Source: Curvularia sp. ZM96 (Eukaryota > Ascomycota > Dothideomycetes > Pleosporales > Pleosporaceae). From it: a stretch of 64,000 bases of DNA. The translations under genes and the position numbers were made by a program. The stretch lies in contig JAJGBQ010000001.1 in NCBI GenBank assembly GCA_022457065.1, positions 8,034,401-8,098,400 of the forward strand, in the 5' to 3' direction. Below the pieces are notes generated by a model. The model saw only the letters and a program-made list of their open reading frames with translations. It had not been told where the DNA came from and did not search any database. Positions 1-12,404 of this stretch are shown piece by piece; position 1 is the stretch's first letter; each line of letters opens with the position of its first letter.

Positions 1-346
1 TCTACAATGTACTAAAAAAGGAAACCAACCCCATGCCATTCTAAGAGGAGTAAAAACACTAGAATGCAAAGATATATGATATCGCTGTTCTATCTGCACA
101 AGCTTCTTCTTGGCATGACTCAGCACGCCAGATCTGCAACGCTAACACAGCTTTGTCCATTTATCTTCCATTTCGTGCAAGCTTAAAGTAGTTAGATATT
201 TGCTATGTATATACTAGATACGCACAGACGTGCAAATACTGCAGGCTCTCTCTTATAGAACTAACACATTTATTGTCTAGTTATAGTCACAATTTGATAC
301 CACCATCACCTTGTGTCTACAATTTAGTCAGGCAATCTCGAAGCCA
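1..346. other. Upstream non-coding sequence
   Basis: I see no supported gene in this stretch. It is the 5' flank of the gene that starts at 347 and presumably holds its promoter. No convincing TATA box or regulator site could be singled out. Confidence 0.5.
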
Positions 347-1417
347 ATGATGGTAGTCGAAAAAGTCAAAACGCGGATCCGTGGCCCTGTTTTTCTCTTT
401 GGCATACTGGTTCTTGTTGGAGCAAGTTGTTTTTTCTTCCTTACACGATCTTGGCATGATTTATCACTCACACTTAAACCGAACAACATTATATCTTCAT
501 CGACATGGAGTAGCACGAAGTTTCAAGGTGATCATACCATTCAAATCGAAGCTCCGCTTGGAGAGCTTCCTACAACGCCTGATGCATCAATCGTCAATAT
601 CGCATACGGTCCGATTATGGCGGCAACACACAAAACTTCGAATATCTTCAAAAATGTACAGAAACCCTGCACGGACTGCTACCTCACAGCCATGAGGGCA
701 GTGTTGCTGTCCAGCAATGGTACTGAGCTCTTCACAAACTCGAACAATATCTGGCTTCACCATATCATCTTCTTCAACCGCGGACAGAAGGATACTGTAT
801 GCCCAGAAATGGCTGGCGAACGATTCTTCGGCGGTGGTAACGAGCGTGATACCTGGCGCTGGAATTCCCATGGTGCGTGGGGTTATGAGGTACAGCCTGG
901 AGATCGGGATCAATGGGACATTGCGATAGAGGTCATGAATGACAACCAAGAAGACATTGAAGTATACATTGACGTACGTTTCGAGGTTATAGAAAGGAAC
1001 GGTGCAGTACGTTATCGATCAGTAACGCCTGTATGGCTGGATATGACTGGGTGTGGAAATGCAGAACTTGAGGCTAAGAGCCTAAACGAATCATTCTCAT
1101 ATCAGTCTCCAATATGGAGGTCTACCGTCGAAGGGATCATGGTAGTAGCTAGGGGTCACATGCATGATGGCGGTCTCCGAATGCGCGCATTCAAGAATGG
1201 CGAAGTCTTCTGCATCTCAGAACAACTATATAACAACCAAGATGCGACACAACATATTGTAGGAGGAGGTGTCTGCAAGTATACAAGTCTTTTGCAAAAA
1301 GGTGACTTGTTGTTAGCTGATGCCGCGTACAATCCAAGGATTCACAGGCTGGTCATGCACGATGGAGAAGTCGATGCTGTGATGGGAGCTATGGGGGTAT
1401 TTGTGGGAAAACCATAG
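347..1417 (+). CDS. Membrane-anchored protein with copper type II monooxygenase / SURNod19-like histidine pattern
   Basis: This is a single-exon gene of 356 residues. The first in-frame ATG is the ATG-ATG pair at 347; the frame is open further upstream, but only to a TTG, so 347 is chosen. A basic start (KVKTRIR) is followed by a hydrophobic segment at about residues 13-34, which predicts a type II signal anchor with the rest of the protein outside the cytosol. The lumenal part has a PCTDC cysteine pair (about 108-111), a His-His pair in LHHIIF (138-139) and an HxH in GHMHDGG (271 and 273). HH followed by HxH is the copper-ligand order of peptidylglycine-monooxygenase-type enzymes and is also seen in SURNod19-like proteins. 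This is inferred from motifs only. The gene is free of RIP-type stops although a transposon graveyard begins 50 bp downstream. Confidence 0.7.
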   Translation: MMVVEKVKTRIRGPVFLFGILVLVGASCFFFLTRSWHDLSLTLKPNNIISSSTWSSTKFQGDHTIQIEAPLGELPTTPDASIVNIAYGPIMAATHKTSNIFKNVQKPCTDCYLTAMRAVLLSSNGTELFTNSNNIWLHHIIFFNRGQKDTVCPEMAGERFFGGGNERDTWRWNSHGAWGYEVQPGDRDQWDIAIEVMNDNQEDIEVYIDVRFEVIERNGAVRYRSVTPVWLDMTGCGNAELEAKSLNESFSYQSPIWRSTVEGIMVVARGHMHDGGLRMRAFKNGEVFCISEQLYNNQDATQHIVGGGVCKYTSLLQKGDLLLADAAYNPRIHRLVMHDGEVDAVMGAMGVFVGKP

Positions 1418-1467
1418 TAGAGATGAATAGTTAAACCTATAATTAATAAATTAAGTAAAAGGTTCTA

Positions 1468-1575
1468 TGTTACAAGTAACAACGAAGGATCTCTCCTAGA
1501 CGAAGGGCCGCAGGTTGAAGTCCATTAGGCGCCACGTTAAAAGGTAATGATTACCGCGGGGTGGCGATTACGTGA
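1468..1575 (-). repeat. Truncated LTR fragment, family A, inverted
   Basis: It begins TGTTACAAGTAACA and is the reverse complement of the last 110 bases or so of the family A LTR (compare 15480-15587), including the CGTGATCGCC...CGCGG stretch with RIP-type changes. Only the end of the LTR is present, so this is a fragment and not a solo LTR. Confidence 0.8.
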
Positions 1576-1980
1576 TTGACATTACGCTATATATATTAGA
1601 GAGCTAGAGATCGCAGCAATACTGCTTGAAAATTAGTCCTTGCGCGAGGTTATTGTTACGATCTCTAAAAACGCTGACACAAGTAGACCCATAAGCAGTT
1701 TAAAGGATCGCGACTACGCCGTAATTCTCTTAGCACCACGCCACGCGTCACGTAACTTAATTAATAATTAGTAGCTCTTAGCGCTACTAAGCAACTAAGC
1801 ACTCTATATAAATATGCACGATACTTAGTAAATTAGTAGTTCTAGTAGGGAATACAAAAGTACTATAGCGTAAGAACTATAGTATAGAAATATTATATAA
1901 ATTTTATTTAATTTCATATAATAGTATTACTACTACTATAATTTTAATACTAGTAGGTAATACAGAAGTACTAAGGCAGA
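1576..1980. other. AT-rich spacer without a recognisable gene
   Basis: Sequence rich in TAG, TTA and TAATA with no open frame, typical of RIP-degraded repeat DNA. I could not assign it to a family. Confidence 0.5.
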
Positions 1981-2076
1981 GTAGTAGTAAGATAGAGTAG
2001 TAGTAAGATAGAGTAGTAGTAAGATAGAGTAGTAGTAAGATAGAGTAGTAGTAAGATAGAGTAGTAATAAGATAGT
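1981..2076. repeat. Tandem repeat, 16-bp unit, six copies
   Basis: The unit GTAGTAGTAAGATAGA recurs at 1981, 1997, 2013, 2029, 2045 and 2061, the last copy diverged. No coding potential. Probably a minisatellite formed by slippage in AT-rich DNA. Confidence 0.95.
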
Positions 2077-2160
2077 GTTACGAGTAACAAGTTAAAAGAA
2101 TTACCTCTCTTAATGCTGACCACGAGTGGTGGGAAACCCTTAGGGTGTTAACGTACCTCA
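2076..2160. repeat. Fragment of an unclassified repeat shared with 23437-23520
   Basis: It starts TGTTACGAGTAACAAG and shares most positions, allowing C/T and G/A changes, with the sequence beginning at about 23437. This copy is GC-richer and less mutated. The following 2161-2363 is AT-rich flank with no gene. Confidence 0.55.
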
Positions 2161-2363
2161 CGGCTTCGTCGGACACCCGGCTTCGCCGGACACTTCAAAA
2201 CTCACCAAAAATTCTAACTTGCAGGGGTCTAGATCTTGATAACTACTAATTACATCTAGCTAAAAATTTAATATATAAGCTGCATCTATATAATTAATAA
2301 ATCTAGAGATTTCTAAATTGCTAGCTAATATATTAGTAGAGATATTTGATATTTCTAGATTTT

Positions 2364-2845
2364 TGTTACACGGGGGTTCGCTATACTCACCTAGTCTCGG
2401 TCCGGGTTAGGGCGAGACTTGTTTAAAGTATTCCGTGCGATTGTTTTCTGGCGATTCGTAGTAGAGAGAAGTTATAGGAGTTTAACTAATAGTAAAGTAA
2501 CAATCAATTCTATAAGATAGAATAACGACGTAGCAATCTTGTTAAGTAACAACTTATAAAAAAGTACAATCTAAGAGTTAACCATAACGAATATAATAAT
2601 AAAATCCAACCTATTCTTATATCTATTGCCTTTAGTCCTGCCATCTTATCTATCTCCTCTATGCGAGATAGTTGCGATGGCGTGGCTATCTCTTCCTACA
2701 CTACTATCTTAGATGGCTGGCCTTAGCGAGATGGCACATCACGTGATCGCCGCCCCGCGGTGATTATTACCTTTTAACGTGGCGCCTAATAGTCTCCAAC
2801 CTGCAGCCCTCGTCCAGAAGAGATTCTTCGCTATTGCTTATAACA
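2364..2845 (-). repeat. 3' LTR of chromovirus A
   Basis: 482 bp, starting TGTTACACGGGGGTTCGC and ending GCTTATAACA. It aligns end to end with 15106-15587, differing mainly by C/T and G/A transitions. Confidence 0.92.
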
Positions 2846-2978
2846 TTATCCCCCCTCTTAGGGTCATCGTCCCGATACCCTAGATTATCGTTTTCCCATG
2901 TGTCGCTTAGCGCTGGCGGCGTAAATAAGTACAGAGACACGCCTATCGTATCGTAAGCGTTCCTTCCTCCATGCCTCC

Positions 2979-3560
2979 CTAACTATACCCAAGGTTCCGT
3001 CTTCCCGTTCTCATCGCGTTCGTGCTCAGAAGTCGAACGAGGAGCGCTACGCTCGTGCTAACTATATGAAAGAGTAGGGGAACGAAATAACTATTTACCG
3101 TTGTAAGCGGTGTGAAGAGAAGAATCTCCGTTGTTTTATTGACACTACGACTAGTTGTTGCGCTAGGTGTATTTCTGTTGCGGCTAAATGTAGCCTATTT
3201 ATTTCTAAGAAAGAGTAGGAGAAGGTTCAGCGCGAGAAGCGGCAGAAACGTCTAGAGTTAGCGCGCATCGAGGAGGATGCCGCGCGGGTTCGTCATAAAC
3301 TCCTAGAGGTTAAGGCGCGAGAGCAAGAATTTGCCAATCGAGATCTTGCCATTTTGAACTTCCAAGATCGCGCGAAGGAGCAGGCCGAGAGAAGTTCTGC
3401 CCCTAGTACGGACCTTCTAACAACTAGACTATCGCTACCCGAATAGTCGACTAACTTAGGCTAGTTACAGGCTAACGCTTCTTTCGACCCTTTTTCCCTT
3501 AATTACTTCCTTTCCCTTAAGAACCCAGTTCTCGCTTCTCCGGATGCTTCTAGTAGTACT
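2979..3560 (+). pseudogene. Antisense accessory ORF of chromovirus A: Zn(II)2Cys6-like cluster plus charged helix, degraded
   Basis: On the strand opposite to gag-pol, between the 3' LTR and the chromodomain, one frame reads through a cysteine cluster CKRCEEKNLRC...CARC...C (from 3102). Its spacing, C-x2-C-x6-C-x8-C-x2-C-x6-C, fits the fungal Zn(II)2Cys6 binuclear cluster. A strongly charged, probably coiled-coil stretch rich in E, K, R and Q follows (about 3210-3400), then a tail containing VLASPDASSS. Several TAG codons sit where Trp or Gln is expected, so this copy is a RIP-damaged pseudogene and its true start is uncertain. The intact counterpart in chromovirus B is at 22058-22570. A role is not known; DNA binding is inferred from the cluster. 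Confidence 0.65.
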
Positions 3561-3581
3561 CACGTACTAGTGACTTGCAGT

Positions 3582-6500
3582 TCGTTAGATTTCCTTTAGG
3601 CTCCTAAGTGTTATAGCTCTTAGGCTATCCTTCCTACTTGACTAAGTACTTCCACTAACTACTAACTTTCTATAGGTTCTTGATTTCCTTAACTATGTAC
3701 TCGTCGTCTTCGAGCTCTATGTCTTTTGCTAGCTTGGCGTTTTAGGGTGCTAGTTCTAGTAGTTTCTTGTAGAAAACGTCATGTATACGCATGCCTAGTA
3801 GTAGCCAGAGTTTATAGTTTACTAGTCCCAATTTCTCTAGAATTTCGAACGGTCCTAATTAGAGATTATCTAGTTTCTTACTTAGTCGCTTAGTTTTTAG
3901 GTTTTATCGTGACAAGAAAACTTTATCCCTCTTCTTAAAGGTTAGTCTCTTAATCCTTTTCTTGTTCGCAGCTTTAGACATCGTGAGGTTCCTATAAGCG
4001 ATATTTTTGCTCAATTCTTCGTGTAATTCTCGCATTAGTCAAGCCTTATTATCTACTCCGACTGTGGTACTTTCGATATCTTTTAGGTCTCGATAAGCAA
4101 CTAGCTCATACTCGTAGTTGGCGTAGTGCGGCGAGTGCTTCGTGGTCGCCAATCTTGTACTGTTGTAGGCTAATTGTGCTATTAGCAAGAGTTTAACCTA
4201 GTTGTCTTATAGCTTATTAGCGTACATTCGCAGGTATTGTTCTAGCGTCTGGTTTGTTCGTTCCGTTTGTCCATCGGTTTCTAGGTAGAAGCTAGTCGAT
4301 AGCTTCTTCTTAACTCCTATTTTTACTAAGAACGTTAACTAATACTTTAATATAAACAGTTTATCTCTGTCCGTAATAAATTCCTCTAGTATCCCGTGCT
4401 CCAATATTAGTGCCTTTAAGACCTCGTACGCGCATTCTTCTACCGTAATAGTTTTCTCTATAGGCACGAACTTTACTCCCTTAGTCAATCTGCACATAAT
4501 TACTAAGATGGTGTCGCAGAGTCGAGCTAATCTAGGTTCGAGTGACTTCGGGAGCTTTACTATAAAGTCTATTGTCACGCTGCTCTATAGTCGTTTTAGT
4601 GGTGGTAGGGGTTGTAACAGGCTATAGGGCTTATATCTCTTAGGCTTGTTCTAGTGATATGCTAAACAGTTGCCTAATACTTCCTATATCTTCGCTTGTA
4701 AGCGTGGCATCTCGAATACCTTCTTTAGTCGCCTAACTATTTCTTCTACCGCTGCATGTCCGTATTCTAGGGACTCGTGTAGGGTTTTAATAAGTTTGGT
4801 TCTCATGTGAGGAGGTACGTACGTCCGCGTGCTTTCCCTTAGCGCCTTAAGTTCCTTCCTATCGTTCGCTACTTCTGGCGGATAGGGATCTATTTCTAAC
4901 GCCTATAGCGTCGCCCTTTCCTACCATTCTTGCGTCAATGTTTTCGTTAGCGCGGCCACCTTAGCTACTCTAGCTAGTTCTAGCTAGTTATACTTTAAAC
5001 TGCTATTAGGCATCTTTTTAAGTACTGCATCGTGTGGTTCTTTGTGACCTTCTTCGCGCAGGTTAGATCTTTAGCTTAGGGCATCCGCTGCTCTATTAAG
5101 CGATCCTGCTCGATGCGTGATTTTAAAGTCGAACTAAGATAGTATCTTAGCCTATCGGACTTGTCGTTAGTTAAGCTTCTTTGTTATTATGAAACTCGCT
5201 AGGTTCTAGTGATCGGTAAAAACCTCGATCGTGTCTAGAAGTCCTAATAGGTACACTTTCTATTGTTTAAAGGCGTCAACTACTCTAAGTAGCTCCTTAT
5301 CGTGAACGTTATAATTAAGTTCTGCTCCTAAGAACTTCCTAGAATAGTAGAACACTGGTCTCTATTTTCCGTCTGGGCACTGCTATAATAATACAGCTCC
5401 GAGTGCGTAGTCTAACGCGTCGGTCTTGACTCGCGTCTTTCGTCCTAGGTCGTACATCTCTAGTACGGGTGCTTCGAGGAAGATCTGTTTAATCCGTTCG
5501 AAAGCTTCTTAATATTCCTTATTCTATCGGAATCCTACTTCTTTCTTCGTAATCTTGGAGAGTGGTGCGGTGATTTTTAAATAATCTTTAATAAACTTCT
5601 AATAGTAATTGGCGAATCCTAGAAAGAATTGCACGTCCTTGACTATTTTAGGTTTTAGCTATTCCTGTATAGTCGCTATCTTCTTCAGGTTCATTTTAAC
5701 TCCTTCTATTAAGATAATAAAGCCTAGGAATTCCGTTTCTTTGACATAGAATTCGTACTTTCCTGGCTGCAGGTACAGCTTGTATTCCCTAAGCTTCCTA
5801 AGCACTTTCTTTACATGTTCGATATATTCTTCGAGAGTCCCGCTAGAGTACACTAGTATATCGTCTAAATATGTGGTAATAAAGATTCTAAGGTACTCGT
5901 AGAGAGCGCTGTTAATAACTGACTGAAAGGTTGCCGGCGCGTTCGTTAAACTAAACGGCATAACCGTATACTCGTATAGTCTATACTTCGTTTTGAACGC
6001 TATCTTTTATTCGTCTCCTTCCTTAATCCTAATTCTATAAAATCCTTCTTAAACGTCGAACTTCGTGAACCACTTAGCTCCCTAGAGTCGATCCATAAGC
6101 TCTGATATTAGTGGTAAGAGATATCGATTCTTTCGAGTGCTGGCGTTTAACCTTTAGTAGTCGATATATAGTCGCCATTTACCGTTAGGCTTCTTTATAA
6201 ATAATATTGGAGAGGCCATCGGGCTATGTCCTAGTTGAATAAATCCCTTCTTCAAATTCTTTTGGAGGTATTCCCGCAGCTTAGTATCGTGCTCGGGTGC
6301 TATTAGGTATATGCCTCCTGGCGTCAACTTCGCTTCTTCTTCTAGGATAATCTCATGATCCTAATCCTGGTGTTTAGCTAGGTCTGTCGCTTCGTTTTCC
6401 TCGAATAGTTCTCTAAACTTGTTTGTTTAGTATATATCTAGTATATCTAGTAGTAAGGGTCCGTTCTTCGTGGGCGCGACTCGTCTTATCTAAATAACTC

Positions 6501-8344
6501 CTACTTCCTAAGGGTTCTTCGCATAGATTCTCGCGATCTTATGTGGTGAGATCTTGCTAAATCTCCCGTCCTAGGTTAAGCTCTAATCTGTTGGGCGTGT
6601 CTCGTGTCGTACTCCAGCAACCTTGCGCGCAGGTTCTTGGCTAAGTATTGTCTTCTTTTACCAGTCGATGGCGGGGTTATAGGTATCTAGCTAGTTATAA
6701 CTGATTAGCAGGTCCGTTTCTCCTAGGTCTATAATACTAATATTCATTTAGCTTTCCATGTCTGCCACTTTTAGTGTTACTAACTTGGTCTCTAGCCTGA
6801 TCGTGCCGCTTCCGTATGCCACGGGTATGTCTTTGGCCAATACTACTTCTAATAGAATCTTCCTATTCTAGTAGAGTATCCCGTATTTTTCTACTACTTA
6901 GGATAAGATTATAGTTCGCACAGCTCTACTGTCTATGGTCGCTTTCATCTTGTGTCCGTGTACATGCATAATCGCCGTTAATTCTAACGCGCGATTATTA
7001 GTGACTTGTACTTGTCTGAGGGTCGTTTTAGGACTGCCTTTACTAGCGTGACCCTATCCCTAGTGGCATTCTAGTTTTTTAGCTAAGAGCGTCGGCCCTT
7101 TTCCAACCTCTTCCTTTCTTTAGGGAATTTTCCGGCTTATTGCTTAGCTGCTAAGTGATCTAGACAGGCGTCCCTGTAGCATAATCTCCAATTACTATGC
7201 CTATGTAGTATAAGTTTTCTTCTAGATGTCTATTCCCTCGTGGTTCTATTTGCGCGTCGTCAATCCCTATTCTTTCGATTAGTGCTACGCGGAAAGTAAC
7301 TAGTGTTTGCCTTCGCATCATAGTGTACCGTACACTAATCTTCCGTGTAAAAGGTCTAGTGGATATTCATATATAGGATTATTTTCTCTAGTGTCTCTAG
7401 CGCCAGGATCTAATCTTTTGTCGTGTTATGAGTTTTGCATCCTACTATTCAGCATTCCTTGGCCGCTATAGTTCTATATAGGTAGTGGCTTTCCTACCTT
7501 GCCGCGATTTGCTATTCTCGATAGAATTAGCACTTTTCTATATAGTTTATCTATTCTAGGCGCTCATGCGCCTTCTAGTGTTCTTCCTAGTAGATGTGGC
7601 AATCTAATATCGGGCATTCTTCTGCCTATAGATGTATATGGCAGCAGCTATGCTCATCTAGCTTGCTCTACTCCTTTTTATCTACGTAGTATATGCAAAA
7701 ATCCCTTTTATAGTCGACTTAGTAGAATCGTTAGTAGGTTTCTTCTTCCTTGTTATAATCCTCCGCTAGTTAGTATTCTAGTAGCGTGGGGTCCGTGAAG
7801 AGCGGTTGTTCTTCGAACGCTTTTCTTGCCATAGTATCGGCCTCGTAGCTAGTAACGTTAAGCCGTCGAGCGCGATATATATAGGTATCCGCTATATATA
7901 TAGCGTCGCCGCACAGCTAGCATTCCCCTTTCGCTAGTCGTTGCTGTATATCTACAGCGTTAATTTTCTAATCGGTTAGTTCTAGAGTTGCCTATCGCAT
8001 GACCTCGTTCGCCTGAACAGGTCTGGGAACCACCTTAAAGTCATTATCGTCGTTCAAGCGTGCTTCTTCGTATAAGTCTAGGTCACTAAGTGTATCGCTT
8101 AGTTCTTCCACGGATAGCAAGATAGATAGCTAAGCTCTTAGTATCTTTATCTTTACTACTGCTTATTTGCTAACTTCGTTTTTTAGGCAGTCTCTGCGGA
8201 AGTGTCCTAACTCCCCGCATCCGAGACATACTTTATTGTTGTAGCGCTTCTGGCGTTCTTCCTTAGAAAGACCATCTTAGCCCTTTCCTCGGGATTTTTT
8301 GTTCTTAGACTTCTCTTGTACCTTGCTAGCTATAATAGTATTAC
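3582..8344 (-). pseudogene. Gag C-terminus and pol of chromovirus A, RIP-degraded
   Basis: Read on the minus strand, the domains run: CCHC zinc knuckle CLGCGELGHFRRDC (about 8187-8230), aspartic protease ending YNPAIDW (6640-6960), reverse transcriptase with MPFSLTNAPATFQ and YLDD (5640-6300; YLDD near 5857-5872), RNase H with TDALDYALGAVLL (5000-5500), integrase core with TIDFIVKLP and ITDRDKLF (4339-4578) and a chromodomain YLVK*EG*P with EP and NLTN (3582-3660). Stops are overwhelmingly TAG replacing TGG or CAG. It cannot make a full polyprotein. The family role would be reverse transcription and chromatin-targeted integration. Confidence 0.88.
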
Positions 8345-8598
8345 TATCTTTGTCTTTTTTTTTTTTTTTTTTTTTTTTAGTTTAGCGTCCTGTCTCAGCC
8401 GGTGGGCTATATAGGACGTGCAGGCTAGGCCTGCAAGTATCTACGTGGTTCTATCGATTTGATGTAGGTGGGGGAGGGGGCTATCTAAATCGAGGTGAGG
8501 CTCGTAGCCTAGTGCAGAGGGAGGTAGAAGGGGGTCTTGCGGGTAGAAGTGAGGGGTAGGGTAGGTGTAGGGCAAGGGCACCTAGTATAGGTGTTGCC

Positions 8599-11500
8599 CT
8601 AGTTCTCGAGGTTTCCTTTGTACCAGGCCTGTGTTGCAGCCCTAGTTTCCTTAATAAAGGCAATTGTGGCCTGTATGCCTGTTCTCGTATTTAGGAGGAA
8701 GGCTAGCGATAGAGGGTCCTTGCTAGCCTCTTGCATCTTCGTCCTAGCCTCCTTGTATAGCGTACACCTAAGGAGGATATGTGCAGCGTCTTGCGTAGCT
8801 CTATAGTTGCAGGGGCAAACCTTAGAGTCTACTTTACCTCGCTTGAAGAGAAAATCTCGTAGGTAACAGTGTCCTAGCTTAAGCTGAAAGAAGGCGCTAG
8901 AGGCTTCTCTACTAGTAGGAGGAATAGCAATCTGCTTCCTAGTCTTCCACTTATACCTTGCGGCGTAAGTAGTAGAGTTTAGAGTAATAGCTCTCCTTCT
9001 ATACTGTTCTAGATAGCTAAGCCACTCTCGCTCGCCTAGCTGTTTTATTCGTGTGCCTATTACAGCTAGACTCGTCCTACTAGAGCTAGGATCTAGCTTT
9101 GTCGCCTCCTTTGCTAGCAAGTCTGCTTTCTCGTTTCCTATAACGTCCTGGTGGCCGGGTACCCAGTAGATCGCGGGTGTTAGGCCTTTCTCTCGAAGCT
9201 TTTTTGCTGCTCTCGTACATCTAAGTTGCCATTCTTGCCCAGGGTTGTCAGAGGCAGTTTGTAGTCTGAATATTGCAGCCTGGTTATCTGCATATACTCT
9301 AACATCTAGACAGTCGTCTGCTAGGTCGATAGCTTTCTCTAGGCCTAGAGTAATACCTTCTAGTTCTCCGTTATAGACTAGCTGGTTGTATCCTATATTA
9401 ACCTTTTCCTGAGCTATAAGACTAGCTCCTTTGTAGAAGGCTACTCCTACTCCTATACCCTTGCCTTTGCTTGTGGCTGAGGCGTCTGAGTAGATGGAGA
9501 GGAGGTGTTTGTCTTCTAGGAGTTCCTTATGGTGCTTTGCTTCGATTTCCTTAGAATTCTTAGATATATTCGTCTTATAGAGTATTTCTGAGCTCCAGGG
9601 CATAGACGCGTAGTGCTGAATCTTCTCACTATCCGAGGATAGTGCTGTTGAGATAGATCTAGTAATACGCTCTAGCTGCTTGCCTTGATTGCTAGAGATA
9701 GCAATGTTGAGAGGGTGGCTAGGAGCTAGCTTTCTTGCTCTAAAGGCGTATTGACGTAGGGCGTTATTAAGTCTAACTCTAGGAGGGTAAAGAGCTGCTT
9801 CTACCTCGCTAGGTATAGCAGGTGAGGTTCTAAAGGATCCTAGGATTTTCCTGCAGGCTTGATTCTGCAGCTTCTGCCTCTGATTGAGTGCTGTATGTTG
9901 CTCCTTCCAGAAGATTTGGCAGCCATAGTCCGCTACGCTAGTGACGCAGGCTAGATAGAGTTGTCGTACTGCTCTAGGCGAGAGGCCTTTATTTGAGTTT
10001 GCTAGCCTGCTAAGGCGGTGAAAGGCTGCGCTAGCCTGCTGGTTCCTAATGTAGCTGTGGTGCTTGAATTTGAGGCTGCAGTCAAAGTAGATGCCTAGCC
10101 ATCTAACTAGCTCCTTAGACTGTACTGTTTCCTGAGTAGGTAGAGTAAGTACTCTACTTTGATCTTTTCTAGATCTTGTCCAGTTAACTAGTTCCGTCTT
10201 TGAGCTGTCGAATTGGATAGCTGACTCCTCTGCTAGTCTAAAGAGATTCTGGATCTCCTTTTCTAGTAACTTGATATTTTTCCTTACTGACGTAGACGAT
10301 ACGGAGATCTGTAGGTCGTCTATATAGGAGGAGGAGTAGGTGCTCTCACTCGCTTGAATTGCTTGAAAGAGCGGTTTTGAGTAGATTAGAAACAGGATTG
10401 GCGAGGCTGGGCTTCCTTGAGGGGTTCCTGTTGAGATTTCCTGAGGCTCCTCAGTCTGTCCGTCAAAAGATAGCTCTAGTACTCTACCTTCTAGAAAGGA
10501 CTTTGTCCAGGCTAGTAGACAGCAGGGTAGGCCTTGATCTCTCATGACTTCTAGAAGCTTATTTTTTGAGACGTGATCGAAGGCTCCTTTAATATCAAGA
10601 AAGATAGTAGTAGTAACTTTCTGTTTTCTTTTCTGCTGCTGTATGTTGTTATAGAAGAGTAGCGCAGCGTCGATAGCGGACTTCTTTAGTCTTCCTCCTA
10701 GTTGAGAGGGGTGGAGTAGATCAGTTGTTTCCGCTAGTGCGCCTAGTCTCCTAGCTACTAGCCTTTCTAGTACTTTGCCTAGACAGTTTAGAAGTGAGAT
10801 TACTCTATAGGCTTTTGGGATCGAGTAGTCGGGCTTGCTTGGCTTTTTTAGGATTACTCCTTTTGCTTTTCTCCAGCACCTTGGGTGGTAGCCTAGGTTA
10901 AATAGAGTAGAGTATATCCTAAATAGAGTTGCCGACTGCGTTAAGTAGGCCTTTTGGATCACCTCATGGCTGATCAGATCAGGCCCTGGTGAGGTAGCCT
11001 TCACTTTGCAGCAGGCAAAGGAGAGTTCGTCCTCTGTTAGAGCAGGCCAGGTCCACCTGCTGTCTCCCCTGTAGGTGTAGAAGGAAGGGATAGCTGTCGT
11101 AGGAGGCGGAGGAAAGAGATCTTCTCTAAAAGCCTTGCACTTCTCTGTAAACGACTCCTTGCCTTTAATAGCAGGTATTCGAGTACTTAGGTTATCTTTC
11201 GTATATGCTAGAGCTTTAAAGATATCATGTGGCGAGTCTTTTTGAAGAAAGGCCTCCCAGTGGCCTTGTTTAGCTCGTCGAATAGCTTTTAAATATCTAT
11301 TTTTAGTGCGTAGATACTCTCGTTTCCACTGGTAGAGGGAGCTATTATTTTCCTTTTTGCCTCCTTCTTGTAGGCTCTATAGGCTCTGCTTAGGTCTTGC
11401 TTTCGGCTATCTAGCTCGCTCGTCCACCAGGGCTTAGGCTTAGGCTTTTGGCTGACTAGTGGAGTTGACTTTTCTAGTGCGTTCTGTATAGCCTTTGTAA

Positions 11501-12403
11501 GATCCTCTCCTAGCTTATCTAGCTTAGTTTCTAGCGGGATATTTTGTCCTAGAATAAGCTTTCTTGAGGTGTAGTTCGAGCAAGGAGGTAGTGTCGACAG
11601 TCGCTCCTCTAGGCCTATGGCTTTGATCTCCTGTCCTAGCGTCTCCTTAAAGGTCTTCCAGTCTGTTTTTCTAGTATTGTACGTCTTTGGCTGTCTAGGT
11701 AGCTCGCTAGTAGTATAGATACTAAATAGAATAGCGTGGTGGTCAGATCCAACTTCAGGTATAGTCTGCCAGTCCTGGATACTAGCAGCTATATCGTTGG
11801 TTACAAAAGTAAGATCTAATACGCTCTCTTTCCGCATGTGAGCTCTGAAGAAGGTGCCTTCCCTAGAGTATTTAGTAGAGTGAGATTTTGCGTATCTATC
11901 CACTCTACTAGATCCTCTGCTAGTGTGCTAGGGCTGCGCTCCTCTAGGCTCCATCTAGGATGGTGGGTGTTGAAATCTCCTAGAATAATTGACTGAGGCT
12001 GTAGGGTCTCCTGTAGTAGGCGCCTCTGGATTGTTGTCTTGTTTAAACCTTCTAGTAGGCTCTTCTCGTTATAAATGTTATAGATATAGAAGTTAGTGGT
12101 AGTAGCTAATACTTTAATAGCTAGAAAGTCGTTATCGTCGCTAATAAGTGGATTAACCTCTACTTCTAGATCTTTTCTAATATAGAAGAGTACTCTAGGC
12201 CTTAAGGAGCTATCCTCTAGGGTAGGTAGTATCTGAGTAAAGTCCTGGTGAGCGATAGATCTAGTTTTTGCGTACGAGGGTCCCTTGAGTAGCCAGGGCT
12301 CCTGTACTGCGATGATTTTGGCGCCTACTTTGACAGCTAGATCTAGCGCGCTCTCGGTAGCAGGACTACTTCTATTAACGTTTATTTGTAGAATTTTCAA
12401 CAT
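8599..12403 (-). CDS. LINE ORF2: endonuclease, reverse transcriptase and RNase H (two single-base frame breaks)
   Basis: The start ATG at 12403 lies one base after the ORF1 stop. The N-terminal apurinic-like endonuclease has LQINVNRS, VQEPWL, LGDFNTHHPRW and GSDHHAILF. The reverse transcriptase has FLDIKGAFDHV, TGTPQGSPASP and SYIDDLQ (the YIDD catalytic box). RNase H follows with YSDASATSKG, NGELEGITLGLE, ADNQAAIF and WVPGHQDVIGNEKADLL. The C-terminal CPCNYRATQDAAHILLRC is a Cys/His knuckle. The frame shifts twice: near 11851-11865, and at a T4 run at 11348-11351. Adding one base at each site lines up family-typical sequence on both sides, so each break is a one-base deletion. They may be assembly errors or real inactivation. 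Frames are otherwise open. Confidence 0.9.
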
Positions 12404-12404
12404 C

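Noticed and set aside
1981..2076. Regular short repeats resembling a CRISPR array
   Set aside because: The 16-bp units are directly adjacent without unique spacers, in a eukaryotic genome; it is a minisatellite.
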